Assembly (NCBI RefSeq): GCF_024499055.1
Contig: NZ_CP071249.1
Span: forward strand, 620,001-684,000
Direction of reading: 5' to 3'
Source: Turicibacter bilis
GTDB lineage: Bacteria > Bacillota_I > Bacilli_A > MOL361 > Turicibacteraceae
DNA: 64,000 bases
Shown here: piece after piece, positions 16,977 through 27,016 of the stretch
Layout: the number at the start of each line of letters is the position of its first letter
Numbering within the stretch: position 1 is the stretch's first letter
Made by a program: the position numbers and the translations under genes
The notes under the pieces: model-generated
The model's database searches: none
The model's input: only the letters and a program-made list of their open reading frames with translations
Told to the model about the DNA's origin: nothing

Positions 16977-17723
16977 TTATAATTCTAATGCGTACGAAAT
17001 GGCACTTAAAATATAAATCGGTGCCGTTTCCGTCCTTAAAATACGTGGCCCTAACGCACAAGGTTTAAATCCTGATTGTAGTAATAATGTCTCTTCTTTT
17101 TCACTAATTCCACCTTCAGGCCCAACCACTACTAGCATCTTACCATTCGTTTGAATCTCCCTTAGTGATTGCTTTAACTGCGCTAACTGCCCTTGTTTTG
17201 CTGTTTCTTCATAGGCAAATAAACAAACATCATATTGTGAAGCTCGATCTAATAATTGCTTAAATGTATAAACATCAGTAACTGTCGGAACCATTTGTCG
17301 ATGCGATTGCTCTGCTGCTTCTTTGGCAATCTTATTCCAACGTTCTACTTTCTTACTCGCTTTTTTCGCATCTAACTTTACAACTGAACGTTCCATATTA
17401 AGTGGAATAAACTCACTAGCCCCACATTCCGTTGCCTTTTGAATCACCCATTCAAATTTATCACCTTTTGGTAACCCATGTGCAATTGTCACTTCAATTG
17501 GAAGCTCTGTTTGTGCTTCAATTACAGAGTCTAATGTAACTTCAATCTCTTGTCCATTCATTTGCTTAATGGTTGCAAAGTGACACGCTTTATCTTCATT
17601 ACATACAATAATTTGATCACCTGGCTCCATACGCATGACACGTGACATATGATGCGCATCATCACCCGTAATAATGGCACCATCCCCTTGAAATTGAGTA
17701 TTGTTTAAAAAATAGCGTTGCAT
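16977..17723 (-). CDS. rsmE: 16S rRNA m3U1498 methyltransferase
   Basis: SPOUT-class methyltransferase modifying U1498 of 16S rRNA. 248 residues with an N-terminal PUA-like domain and the C-terminal knot region: MLVVVGPEGGISEKE near 190 and ALGPRILRTETAPI near 225 form the SAM-binding trefoil knot. ATG seven bases after GGAGG. It lies between prmA and mtaB, the same order as yqeU in B. subtilis. Confidence 0.95.
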   Translation of the reverse strand: MQRYFLNNTQFQGDGAIITGDDAHHMSRVMRMEPGDQIIVCNEDKACHFATIKQMNGQEIEVTLDSVIEAQTELPIEVTIAHGLPKGDKFEWVIQKATECGASEFIPLNMERSVVKLDAKKASKKVERWNKIAKEAAEQSHRQMVPTVTDVYTFKQLLDRASQYDVCLFAYEETAKQGQLAQLKQSLREIQTNGKMLVVVGPEGGISEKEETLLLQSGFKPCALGPRILRTETAPIYILSAISYALEL

Positions 17724-17764
17724 TCCATTGCCTCCAATGACTGATTATTCTCTATTTACAATTA

Positions 17765-18709
17765 CTACTTGCAACCATTATAGATTGCCACAATAGCAAC
17801 CCATCCATTCTTCTCTTTTACTTCAGTTACTGTAAAATGATGAGCATTTAATGCTTGTACCACTGCGTCTTTTTCATGATCGACAATTCCTGAACAGATA
17901 AATGTTTTACCAACCGGTAATACTTTTTCAACATCGCTTAACATATTAATGATAATAGGGGCTAAAATATTAGCTACCATTAAGGTTGGTTGTTGCCCTA
18001 AAGCACCTACTCCATCAATTAAATTATTTTTTTCAACTAAAATATTTTGACAATGATTCATTTCAATATTTTCTTTCGCACGAATCACAGCCATCGCATC
18101 TAAGTCGACGGCATAAACTGACTTCGCCCCAAGTTTTGACGCTGCAATTGCCAAAATTCCTGACCCTGTCCCAACATCGACCACAACTTGTTGAGAATTC
18201 ACATATTTTTCGATTAATTCTAGACAAAGTTGTGTGGTTTCGTGTGTTCCCGAACCAAAGGCCATTCCTGGATCTAACATAATTTCAACGACCGATGGAT
18301 CCGTTGTTGGCTCTAACCAACATGGCTTAATGACTAATGTCTTAGTGATTTCGATTGGGTTATAATGCTTTTTCCAACTATTCGCCCAATCTTCTTCATC
18401 TAACATTTTAATCTCCAATTTATTATGGTCATAATGATCCAGTTTTAAATTTAATAATTGCGTTCTTACAAACTCTAATTGATTTTCAATATCTGATGTG
18501 ACCGCTAAGTAACCTTTAATAACCACACCTGTTGTTGGATAGTCATCAGGATTTAAGCGATAAATCTCACCAAAATGATCTTCATGAGCTTCTGTTAATG
18601 TATTTGAGTCTTCTACTAGTACTCCCTTTGAACCAGCTTCAATAAAAATATTGCTAACTAAATCAAATGCCTCATGAGTTGTATGAAAACTTAGTTCTAA
18701 CCAGTTCAT
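17765..18709 (-). CDS. prmA: ribosomal protein L11 methyltransferase
   Basis: Methylates lysine and N-terminal amino groups of ribosomal protein L11. 314 residues: N-terminal substrate-recognition domain (MNWLELSFHTTHEAFD) and a C-terminal Rossmann SAM domain with MLDPGMAFGSGTHETTQL near 146 and VVDVGTGSGILAIAASK near 176. ATG after GAGGTG. It follows dnaJ across a terminator, so prmA-rsmE-mtaB-murE1 probably needs a promoter of its own in 18710-18888 or read-through from dnaJ. Confidence 0.95.
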   Translation of the reverse strand: MNWLELSFHTTHEAFDLVSNIFIEAGSKGVLVEDSNTLTEAHEDHFGEIYRLNPDDYPTTGVVIKGYLAVTSDIENQLEFVRTQLLNLKLDHYDHNKLEIKMLDEEDWANSWKKHYNPIEITKTLVIKPCWLEPTTDPSVVEIMLDPGMAFGSGTHETTQLCLELIEKYVNSQQVVVDVGTGSGILAIAASKLGAKSVYAVDLDAMAVIRAKENIEMNHCQNILVEKNNLIDGVGALGQQPTLMVANILAPIIINMLSDVEKVLPVGKTFICSGIVDHEKDAVVQALNAHHFTVTEVKEKNGWVAIVAIYNGCK

Positions 18710-18888
18710 ATGGTCACCTCATTTTAAATTATCGTACTATCCATTCAAGTTGTTATAACAATCAAATAACAATTCTCGACTCGATAGCTATTTTTTCTCA
18801 TTTTCTAATTATAACACAAAATCAATCAAACATAAAATTATGTCTCTTTGTTTAATTCTGTAAATTTATAAATCTTTAGTATAAAAAA

Positions 18889-18913
18889 GGTTGTGAGAAC
18901 AAAACTCACAACC
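18889..18913 (-). terminator. terminator after dnaJ
   Basis: GGTTGTGAG pairs with CTCACAACC (9 bp, 7-base loop) followed by six T residues on the minus strand. Confidence 0.88.
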
Positions 18914-18920
18914 CTTATTA

Positions 18921-20063
18921 TTATTTAAAAGCTTTTTTTAACTTATCCCAAATTGATCCTGATTTATCTTCTAATTGATCAAATTCATGTAATAATTCAC
19001 GTTGACGATGGTTAAGTTTTTTAGGTACGACTAATTTAACTTTAACGTATAAGTCTCCCGTCATTTCGCGGTTAATGTACTTAATTCCTTTATTACGAAC
19101 TCTAAACTCAGTCCCTGATTGAGTTCCTTCCGGAATCTTCAACGCTACTTTACCATTTAACGTTGGAACTTCAACTTCTGCTCCTAATGCCGCTTGAGAG
19201 AATGAAATTGGAATTTCACAACGTAAATCGTATCCATCACGGATGAAGAAATCATGTGGTAAAACACGGAATGCGACATATAAATCACCACTTGGACCAC
19301 CATTACGTCCCGCTTCACCTTGTCCACTTAAGCGGATTTGTTGTCCATCATCAATTCCTGCAGGAACTTTGACTTCAATTGTTTTTGTTTTATTAACTGT
19401 TCCACGACCATGACAAGCATCACACTTATGTTTAATTTTCTTACCAGCTCCATGACAATCTGGACAAACAGTTTGTGTTTGCACGCGACCTAAAATCGTA
19501 TTTTGAACTTCAGTTACGCGACCGCTTCCACTACAACGTGAACATGTTTCCACATCATCTTTTGAACGCGCACCACTTCCACCACATTTCGTACACTCTT
19601 CTTCACGATTAACTGAAATTTCTTTCGTTGTTCCAAAGGCTGCCTCTTCAAATGAAATAGTAATGGCTTGTTGTAAATCATTTCCGCGTTGTGGAGCATT
19701 TGGATTACGACGACTGGCACCTCCGCCAAAGCCACCAAATCCTCCGCCGAACATACTTTCAAAAATATCACCAATGTCTTCAAATCCTCCGGCACCGCCG
19801 AAGCCTCCAAAGCCACCAAATCCACCTTGTCCACCAAAGCCTTCTGCTCCTGCATGTCCAAACTGATCATATGCAGCACGTTTTTGTTCATCACTTAACA
19901 CATCATAAGCTTCTTGAACTTCTTTAAATTTCTCTTCTGCATTTTCCTCTGTTGAAACATCGGGATGGTATTGTTTCGCTAATTTACGATAAGCACGTTT
20001 GATTTCGATATCACTTGCTGATTTTGAAACCCCAAGGACTTCATAATAATCACGTTTTGCCAT
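18921..20063 (-). CDS. dnaJ: chaperone DnaJ (Hsp40)
   Basis: Co-chaperone that delivers substrates to DnaK and stimulates its ATPase. 380 residues: J domain with HPD near residue 33, glycine/phenylalanine-rich stretch at about 75-120, four CxxCxGxG zinc-binding repeats at about 148-210 ([32 protein letters not shown]) and the C-terminal substrate-binding domains. ATG follows GAAGGAGGG. It is the last gene of the heat-shock operon, but a hairpin terminator lies between dnaK and dnaJ, so its level is likely lower than that of dnaK. Confidence 0.98.
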   Translation of the reverse strand: MAKRDYYEVLGVSKSASDIEIKRAYRKLAKQYHPDVSTEENAEEKFKEVQEAYDVLSDEQKRAAYDQFGHAGAEGFGGQGGFGGFGGFGGAGGFEDIGDIFESMFGGGFGGFGGGASRRNPNAPQRGNDLQQAITISFEEAAFGTTKEISVNREEECTKCGGSGARSKDDVETCSRCSGSGRVTEVQNTILGRVQTQTVCPDCHGAGKKIKHKCDACHGRGTVNKTKTIEVKVPAGIDDGQQIRLSGQGEAGRNGGPSGDLYVAFRVLPHDFFIRDGYDLRCEIPISFSQAALGAEVEVPTLNGKVALKIPEGTQSGTEFRVRNKGIKYINREMTGDLYVKVKLVVPKKLNHRQRELLHEFDQLEDKSGSIWDKLKKAFK

Positions 20064-20110
20064 GCCTTTTTACCCTCCTTCTTTTACTTTCCTAACTATA
20101 CCATAAAAAA

Positions 20111-20138
20111 AAGTCAAAGTCATAGTAGACTTTGACTT
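20111..20138 (-). terminator. hairpin terminator between dnaK and dnaJ
   Basis: 11-bp perfect stem AAGTCAAAGTC/GACTTTGACTT with a 6-base loop and eight T residues on the minus strand. It probably causes partial termination before dnaJ. Confidence 0.78.
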
Positions 20139-20150
20139 TTTACTTTTTTA

Positions 20151-21965
<1,815 letters not shown>

Positions 21966-21984
21966 TCATCCTCCTTAATCTATA

Positions 21985-22542
21985 TTATTCGCTAACTTTT
22001 ACCATTGATGGTCGGATCACACGATCCTTTAGCTTATATCCTTTTTGTAACTCTTGTAATACCATTCCTGATTCTACACCTTCTACAGCTTCTTGCATCA
22101 CTGCTTGGTGTACTGTTGGGTCGAAAGCAACACCCTCTGCTACGATTACTTCTACTCCTTCTTGTTTAAGAGCATCCACTAATTGAGCATGGATCATTTT
22201 AAATCCTGTTAAGAATGTTTTCGTATTTTCATCTTCAACCGTACTTGATAATGCACGTTCAAAGTTATCAATTGCTGGAATAATATTTGTTACAATTGAT
22301 TGCGAACGATACTTTACTTCACGTGCACGTTCTTCATTCATACGACGCTTGAAGTTTTCAAGCTCTGCCGCATTACGTAGCAATTGATCTTTTAACTCTT
22401 CAATTTGCTGCTTTAAACTTTCAGTTTCAGAGATTGTTTCAACTGTTTCTGTTGCTTCAGACTCTTCTTGGCAGCACGTTGATTCTACAGCTTCCACATT
22501 TTCTTCATTTAATTCCTCAACTGATTGGGCATCCTTATTCAA
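21985..22542 (-). CDS. grpE: nucleotide exchange factor GrpE
   Basis: Dimeric exchange factor that drives ADP release from DnaK. 185 residues from a TTG at 22542, eight bases after AGGAGG; the nearby GTG lies inside the ribosome binding site. An acidic N-terminal stretch (Glu-rich, ~40 residues) precedes a coiled-coil stalk (about 45-95; LKQQIEELKDQLLRNAAELE-type heptads) and the C-terminal beta domain ending in RVIRPSMVKVSE. It sits between hrcA and dnaK with minimal gaps. Confidence 0.96.
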   Translation of the reverse strand: MNKDAQSVEELNEENVEAVESTCCQEESEATETVETISETESLKQQIEELKDQLLRNAAELENFKRRMNEERAREVKYRSQSIVTNIIPAIDNFERALSSTVEDENTKTFLTGFKMIHAQLVDALKQEGVEVIVAEGVAFDPTVHQAVMQEAVEGVESGMVLQELQKGYKLKDRVIRPSMVKVSE

Positions 22543-22554
22543 TCGTCCCACCTC

Positions 22555-23577
22555 CTATTTATATAAATCAGACATGATTCGAGCAACTTGTTCAAGAAGT
22601 GGAATAATTTTACGATACTCCATTCGGGTCGGACCTAGTACCGCAATTTTACCAAATTCATGATCACTAATCTGATAAGGAACTGTAATTAGCGTACAAT
22701 TCTCCATCGCTTTAATCTCATTCTCTTGTCCAATTTTAACCGTTAATTGATGGCCGTCTTCGTCGGCTTCTATTACTTTAACAATTTCATCAGCTTCAAT
22801 CATATTAAATAAATGATACGCTTTATCTAAATCGTTAAATTCAGGTTGTTTTAAAATATTTGACTTCCCACTCAAAATATAATTTTGTTGATTTAATGAC
22901 TGGGTTAAAAGTTGTAGCATCGTATACATAATTTCTTCTTTATAAGAAATAAAATCATGTAATTGATGTTCAAAACTTTCTGTCAATTTTTCATGAACCT
23001 GTCCAATGTATTCTCCTACTAATAACTCATCGAGTGCTTTGATAATGCTTTCCATTCTAGTCATATCAATATTAGTTGGAAGAGTAATTGTTCGACTTTC
23101 TACATGGCCTTGATCTGTAATCAAAACAAACACCGCTTGACGTTCTGAGATTGGAACAAGTTGAATTTTTTTCACTCGACTATAATCTCTAGAAGGTCCA
23201 AGTAAAATCGATGTGTAGTTAGTCAAACTCGATAAGAGCTTCACAGCTTCTTTAATCGTTGTTTCACGTTCAAATTGTTTTTGATCTAACAATTGTCTAA
23301 ATATTCCTACTTCTGGTGTTGTCTCCATCGGTTCTTGATTTACAATAAAATCTACATAATAGCGATAGCCTTTCTGACTAGGCACACGACCACTTGATGT
23401 ATGAGTTTTTTCAATAAATCCCAAATCTTCTAAATCCGCCATATCATTACGAATGGTTGCAGCAGAGAAGTTTAACTCCTCCTTTTTAGAAAGGATTCGC
23501 GAACCAACTGGTTGTGCAGTTTGTATGAACTCTTCTACAATTGCCTTTAAAACTAATATTTGACGTTCTGTTAGCAA
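22555..23577 (-). CDS. hrcA: heat-inducible transcription repressor HrcA
   Basis: Repressor of the class I heat-shock genes; binds CIRCE operators with help from GroEL. 340 residues from a TTG at 23577 that follows AGAGGTG by six bases; a longer GTG-started frame would run back into the operator. Winged-helix DNA-binding domain at the N-terminus (QPVGSRILSKKEELNFSAAT) and the HrcA C-terminal GAF-like domain. It heads hrcA-grpE-dnaK-dnaJ and its promoter carries two CIRCE sites, so it is autoregulated. Confidence 0.96.
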   Translation of the reverse strand: MLTERQILVLKAIVEEFIQTAQPVGSRILSKKEELNFSAATIRNDMADLEDLGFIEKTHTSSGRVPSQKGYRYYVDFIVNQEPMETTPEVGIFRQLLDQKQFERETTIKEAVKLLSSLTNYTSILLGPSRDYSRVKKIQLVPISERQAVFVLITDQGHVESRTITLPTNIDMTRMESIIKALDELLVGEYIGQVHEKLTESFEHQLHDFISYKEEIMYTMLQLLTQSLNQQNYILSGKSNILKQPEFNDLDKAYHLFNMIEADEIVKVIEADEDGHQLTVKIGQENEIKAMENCTLITVPYQISDHEFGKIAVLGPTRMEYRKIIPLLEQVARIMSDLYK

Positions 23578-23591
23578 TGTAAACACCTCTT

Positions 23592-23618
23592 TTAGCACTC
23601 ATTAACCCTAAGTGCTAA
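23592..23618 (-). promoter_or_regulatory. CIRCE operator 1 (promoter-proximal to hrcA)
   Basis: TTAGCACTC, nine bases, AAGTGCTAA: one mismatch to the classical CIRCE inverted repeat with a 9-base spacer. It lies just downstream of the -10 box and next to the hrcA ribosome binding site. Confidence 0.95.
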
Positions 23619-23622
23619 TACC

Positions 23623-23651
23623 ATTATATAAAACTCTATTAGCACTGTCAA
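23623..23651 (-). promoter_or_regulatory. sigma-A promoter of hrcA-grpE-dnaK
   Basis: Perfect consensus on the minus strand: TTGACA (23646-23651), 17-base spacer, TATAAT (23623-23628). The -35 lies inside the second CIRCE and the first CIRCE follows the -10. Confidence 0.92.
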
Positions 23652-23665
23652 CACTATAGTGCTAA
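23639..23665 (-). promoter_or_regulatory. CIRCE operator 2 (upstream)
   Basis: TTAGCACTG, nine bases, TAGTGCTAA, with correct CIRCE spacing and one weak position in each arm. The -35 hexamer lies across it. Confidence 0.88.
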
Positions 23666-23740
23666 TTTTTTTGTTTTTTATCTTTATTATACAAACTCAA
23701 ATCAGACGTTTTCGAGATAGACAATGGCTGATAATAAAAC

Positions 23741-23776
23741 AAAAGAAGGTACAATGCATAGTGTACCCTCTTTTTT
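23741..23776 (-). terminator. trxA terminator
   Basis: Eight-position stem with one mismatch (GAGGGTAC against GTACCTTC), 10-base loop, T-rich tail on the minus strand. Confidence 0.75.
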
Positions 23777-23784
23777 AAATTTCA

Positions 23785-24099
23785 TTATTTATTTGTTTCA
23801 ATTAATGATAATAATGAGGCTTTAGGTTGGAAACCTACTGTTTGTTGAACTGCTTGTCCATCTTTGAATAAAATTAATGTTGGAATTGACATTACTTTAT
23901 ATTCAGCTGCAACTGCTGGACAGTTATCTACGTTTACTTTAACAATTTTTGCTGTTCCTTCTAACTCTGTTGCTAATTCATCTAAAACTGGTGCAATCAT
24001 TTTACATGGTCCACACCAATCAGCATAGAAGTCAACTAATACTAATCCACTTGCGATTTCTTGAGCAAATGATTCTTCTGTTGCATGAATGACTGACAT
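23785..24099 (-). CDS. trxA: thioredoxin
   Basis: Small redox protein that reduces disulfides in cytoplasmic proteins. 104 residues with the active site ADWCGPCKM near residue 30, the cis-proline loop [12 protein letters not shown] near 73 and the canonical fold length. The ATG at 24099 is seven bases after GGAGG; an ATG six bases upstream lies too close to it. Monocistronic. Confidence 0.97.
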   Translation of the reverse strand: MSVIHATEESFAQEIASGLVLVDFYADWCGPCKMIAPVLDELATELEGTAKIVKVNVDNCPAVAAEYKVMSIPTLILFKDGQAVQQTVGFQPKASLLSLIETNK

Positions 24100-24126
24100 G
24101 TTCATTCCTCCTTTTATACCCTTTTT

Positions 24127-24163
24127 CTATACTTTAGTATAGCACATTTCCATGAAATTACAA
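24127..24163 (-). promoter_or_regulatory. trxA promoter with an overlapping palindrome
   Basis: Minus strand: TTGTAA (24158-24163), 16-base spacer, TATACT (24136-24141). The perfect inverted repeat CTATACT-AA-AGTATAG (24127-24142) covers the -10, a likely operator position. Confidence 0.5.
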
Positions 24164-24303
24164 ATAATTTGCACTTTCCCCCATATTATCTCACATTTAT
24201 CAGAATGTATCCACAAGAGCATGAACTAAAATTTTCAAAAACATGAATTTTATAGATCGTTTCATCATAACTGTCATTAAAAAATATGAACTGAATAACT
24301 CTC

Positions 24304-25053
24304 CTAAAGGCTCTTAGATAAATAACGATGTAAGAATTCTTTTGTACGCTCTTGCGTTGGATTTATGAAGATTTGCTCAGGTGTGCCTTCTTCAGCAATA
24401 ACCCCTTTATCCATAAAGACCACACGATCACTAACCTCTTTTGCAAACCCCATTTCATGTGTTACCACAATCATCGTTAATCCTTCATCCGCTAACTGTT
24501 TCATGACATCTAAGATACCACCAACCATCTCTGGATCGAGTGCACTAGTTGGTTCATCAAACAATAACACTTCTGGATCCATACAAAGGGCTCGCGCAAT
24601 GGCAACACGTTGCTTTTGTCCTCCTGATAGTTGTGTACTACTACAGTTTGCAAATTGCTCCATTCCCACTTTTTTTAAATAAAACATCGCTTTTTCTTTC
24701 GCTTCTTCTTTACTTCGTTTTAAAATTTTAGTTTGACCAATCATACAATTTTCCAAAACCGTCTTGTTTTGAAATAAATTAAAGCTTTGAAATACCATTC
24801 CCACTTTTGTTCGATGATGATTAATATTAATATTTCCCTTTAAAATATCTTTTCCATGATATAAAATTTCTCCACTATCTGGATTCTCTAATAAATTAAT
24901 ACAACGTAAAAGGGTTGATTTCCCGCTTCCACTTGATCCAATAATTGTAATAACTTCTCCTTTTTTTACATGAAACTCAATGTTATTTAAAACTTCTAAA
25001 TTCCCAAAATGTTTTTTCAAACGATGGATTTCAATAATATGATTCGCTTCCAC
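24304..25053 (-). CDS. polar amino-acid ABC importer, ATP-binding protein (lysine-regulated)
   Basis: ATPase of a type I amino-acid importer. 249 residues: Walker [10 protein letters not shown] near 37, Q-loop VFQSFNLF near 88, signature [15 protein letters not shown] near 143 and Walker [15 protein letters not shown] near 163. Third gene of a binding protein-permease-ATPase operon whose leader holds a lysine riboswitch, so lysine (or a basic amino acid) is the likely cargo. No clear terminator was found in the 200 bases after it. Confidence 0.94.
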   Translation of the reverse strand: MEANHIIEIHRLKKHFGNLEVLNNIEFHVKKGEVITIIGSSGSGKSTLLRCINLLENPDSGEILYHGKDILKGNININHHRTKVGMVFQSFNLFQNKTVLENCMIGQTKILKRSKEEAKEKAMFYLKKVGMEQFANCSSTQLSGGQKQRVAIARALCMDPEVLLFDEPTSALDPEMVGGILDVMKQLADEGLTMIVVTHEMGFAKEVSDRVVFMDKGVIAEEGTPEQIFINPTQERTKEFLHRYLSKSL

Positions 25054-25064
25054 TATGATCCTCC

Positions 25065-25817
25065 TTAGTCAAGCGTATTAGGTACAGTTTGTGACGCTGG
25101 AAAAGATGTTTTAGGCAGATTCATTCTTTTCTCAATAAATCGCAAAATTTGCGCCGTAATCGTTGTCAACACTAAATAAATCAAACAAGTAATAAAAAAT
25201 GTTTCTGAATATAACATCGCACTACCAGCTACTGATCGTGATTGAAAGAAAACTTCAATCACCCCAATGACATTTAGCATCGAACTATCTTTGATATTAA
25301 CGATAAATTCATTTCCGATAGATGGGAATGAATTTTTGATGGCCTGTGGTAAAATAATGTATCTCATGGTTTGCGAGCTCGTCATTCCAATACTACGTGC
25401 AGCTTCAATTTGCCCCTTATCAATGGATTGAATCCCAGAACGAATAATCTCCGCCATATAAGCACCCGTATTCACAGAAATAATTACAATCCCTGCTGTC
25501 ATCGCATCCCACCCAAGGACAGGTCTTAAGGCATAATATAAAAACATTGCTTGCACCATCATCGGCGTTCCTCTAAAGAACCACACATACAACCCCACAA
25601 TCCAATGTAATACTTTTTTTATAGCCTTAACTCCCATCGAATCACGAGGTTCGATGGCAATGGCACGAATCCCTCCTAAAACAAGACCAATAACTAATCC
25701 AAATATTGTTCCCAATAAGGCTAATAATAATGTAATTTTAATCCCATACCAAAATAAATTAAAATTATTTGTAAATAAATCAAAAGCTTTCTCAAAAAAA
25801 TCAACTTGAAACATCAT
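25065..25817 (-). CDS. polar amino-acid ABC importer, permease
   Basis: Membrane subunit of the importer, 250 residues with about five hydrophobic segments and the HisM/GlnP-type coupling motif region [28 protein letters not shown] near its middle (about 145-175), which docks the ATPase. The frame is open further upstream into the binding-protein gene, but the ATG pair at 25817/25814 follows AGAGGG, so I use 25817. One permease gene implies a homodimeric channel. Confidence 0.92.
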   Translation of the reverse strand: MMFQVDFFEKAFDLFTNNFNLFWYGIKITLLLALLGTIFGLVIGLVLGGIRAIAIEPRDSMGVKAIKKVLHWIVGLYVWFFRGTPMMVQAMFLYYALRPVLGWDAMTAGIVIISVNTGAYMAEIIRSGIQSIDKGQIEAARSIGMTSSQTMRYIILPQAIKNSFPSIGNEFIVNIKDSSMLNVIGVIEVFFQSRSVAGSAMLYSETFFITCLIYLVLTTITAQILRFIEKRMNLPKTSFPASQTVPNTLD

Positions 25818-25827
25818 AAACACCCTC

Positions 25828-26637
25828 TTACTCTCCTGTTGGCGCTGTTTCGCGTGCAGCATTCATCCATTCCTGACGTGTCGCTTCAGAAATTTGATCT
25901 AAAGCAGCTTGTACGTTATTAAAGAAATCTGATCCGCGGCTTCCTTCTTTTAACCCAATTGATACAGATGTATCTACATCAAATCCTTCCCCATCAGCAA
26001 AATGAATAATTGTTAAACTTGGATTCGCTTGGACAACTCCTTCGGCAACTGGTAATTCAGCTGTGATTCCATCAGACTCTCCTGCTAATAATGTTTGAAC
26101 TAATTCAGGATAGCTTGAACGTGGCGTTAAATGATTAACATCTTTGATTTGATCAATGATTTCATCATAATTTGTATTCATTTGTCCGATGACATTAGCT
26201 CCACTAAAGTCATTAATTGAAGTGGCATCCACATAGTTTCCATCTTTTTTAACTATCATGACCATTTCAGATTCAAAGTATGGTGTTGTAAAGTCAATTC
26301 CTTGTTCACGCTCTTCATTCGCTGTCATCCCTGCAATAATGGCATGAATTTCCCCTGATTGAAGTGCTGGCTGTAATCCATCCCAATCTAATTTTTTAAC
26401 GACTAATTCTTTCCCCAGCGTATCTGCAATTTGTGAGGCCACTCGTATATCATAACCATCACATAATCCCGCTCCACCAATTGAAACAGCTGTTTCCGTT
26501 TCCTTATCTGTTTGCCAGTTAAATGGAGCATAATTACACTCCATTCCTACAATAAATTGATCCTCTGAATTTGTTCCGTTTGCTCCACACCCAACTAACA
26601 ACGAACCTAATGCTAAAACTCCAATAAATTTTTTCAT
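25828..26637 (-). CDS. amino-acid ABC importer substrate-binding lipoprotein
   Basis: Family 3 extracellular solute-binding protein, 269 residues. Signal peptide with lipobox LLVGC (Cys near residue 17), so it is lipid-anchored outside the membrane. It keeps the usual ligand-binding features: YAPFNWQ after the mature start, GYDIRVASQIAD, and IIAGMTANEEREQGIDFTTPYF near 100-120. The ATG at 26637 is preferred over a longer frame starting inside the riboswitch terminator. Because the leader is a lysine riboswitch, lysine is the expected ligand. Confidence 0.93.
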   Translation of the reverse strand: MKKFIGVLALGSLLVGCGANGTNSEDQFIVGMECNYAPFNWQTDKETETAVSIGGAGLCDGYDIRVASQIADTLGKELVVKKLDWDGLQPALQSGEIHAIIAGMTANEEREQGIDFTTPYFESEMVMIVKKDGNYVDATSINDFSGANVIGQMNTNYDEIIDQIKDVNHLTPRSSYPELVQTLLAGESDGITAELPVAEGVVQANPSLTIIHFADGEGFDVDTSVSIGLKEGSRGSDFFNNVQAALDQISEATRQEWMNAARETAPTGE

Positions 26638-26670
26638 ATCAATTTTTCTCCCCTTTTGATTTTCTTCAAC

Positions 26671-26699
26671 AAAAAAAGTCGTGCTATTAAACACGACTT
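26671..26699 (-). terminator. riboswitch-controlled terminator
   Basis: AAGTCGTG pairs with CACGACTT (8-bp stem, 8-base loop) followed by seven T residues, between the lysine aptamer and the binding-protein gene: the expression platform of the L-box. Confidence 0.88.
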
Positions 26700-26719
26700 A
26701 CCTTTTTAAAGTCCGCTTG

Positions 26720-26885
26720 ATTAATAGCTCCTCTTCATTTCTGAAGGAGTGTTACAGGTATTCCCTGCAACCCCAAGCTAGGCATCTGCCAATGCTAGCT
26801 TTCGGCGATGATTACCTTTCTTATCTTTCACTGTCTGCCGACTCCAAATAATACTCTGATGCACCGCTACCTCTATACGATTTTT
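26720..26885 (-). ncRNA. lysine riboswitch (L-box) aptamer
   Basis: Reading the minus strand from about 26880, the conserved lysine-aptamer blocks appear in order: AGAGGTAGCGGTGCATC, AGAGTATTATTTGGAG, GTGAAAGATAAGAAAGG, ATCGCCGAAAGC, then the hairpin with GGCAG, GGGTTGCAGGGA and CACTCC, and finally AGGAGCTATT, which closes the P1 stem. Lysine binding should favour the terminator at 26671-26699 and shut off the downstream ABC importer. Boundaries are approximate. Confidence 0.93.
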
Positions 26886-26898
26886 CTTGTCTAAACTT

Positions 26899-26927
26899 AA
26901 TGTACCATTTTTTAACATGAACCTCAA
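26899..26927 (-). promoter_or_regulatory. promoter of the lysine-riboswitch operon
   Basis: TTGAGG (26922-26927), 17-base spacer, TACATT (26899-26904) on the minus strand, about 20 bases before the aptamer. Confidence 0.6.
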
Positions 26928-26985
26928 GTATTTATAGGAAATTTTTGGATTATTTTATAAAGTAACTTAATACTCTGGTACGAAA

Positions 26986-27011
26986 AAAGACATAGGGTAC
27001 CCTATGTCTTT
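26986..27011 (-). terminator. mutS2 terminator
   Basis: 26-base perfect palindrome (AAAGACATAGGGT and its complement) followed by T residues on the minus strand, just past the mutS2 stop. Confidence 0.85.
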
Positions 27012-27016
27012 AATTA

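Noticed and set aside
19514-19927. several overlapping frames in both directions inside dnaJ
   Set aside because: They are shadows of the glycine-rich and zinc-finger codons of dnaJ.
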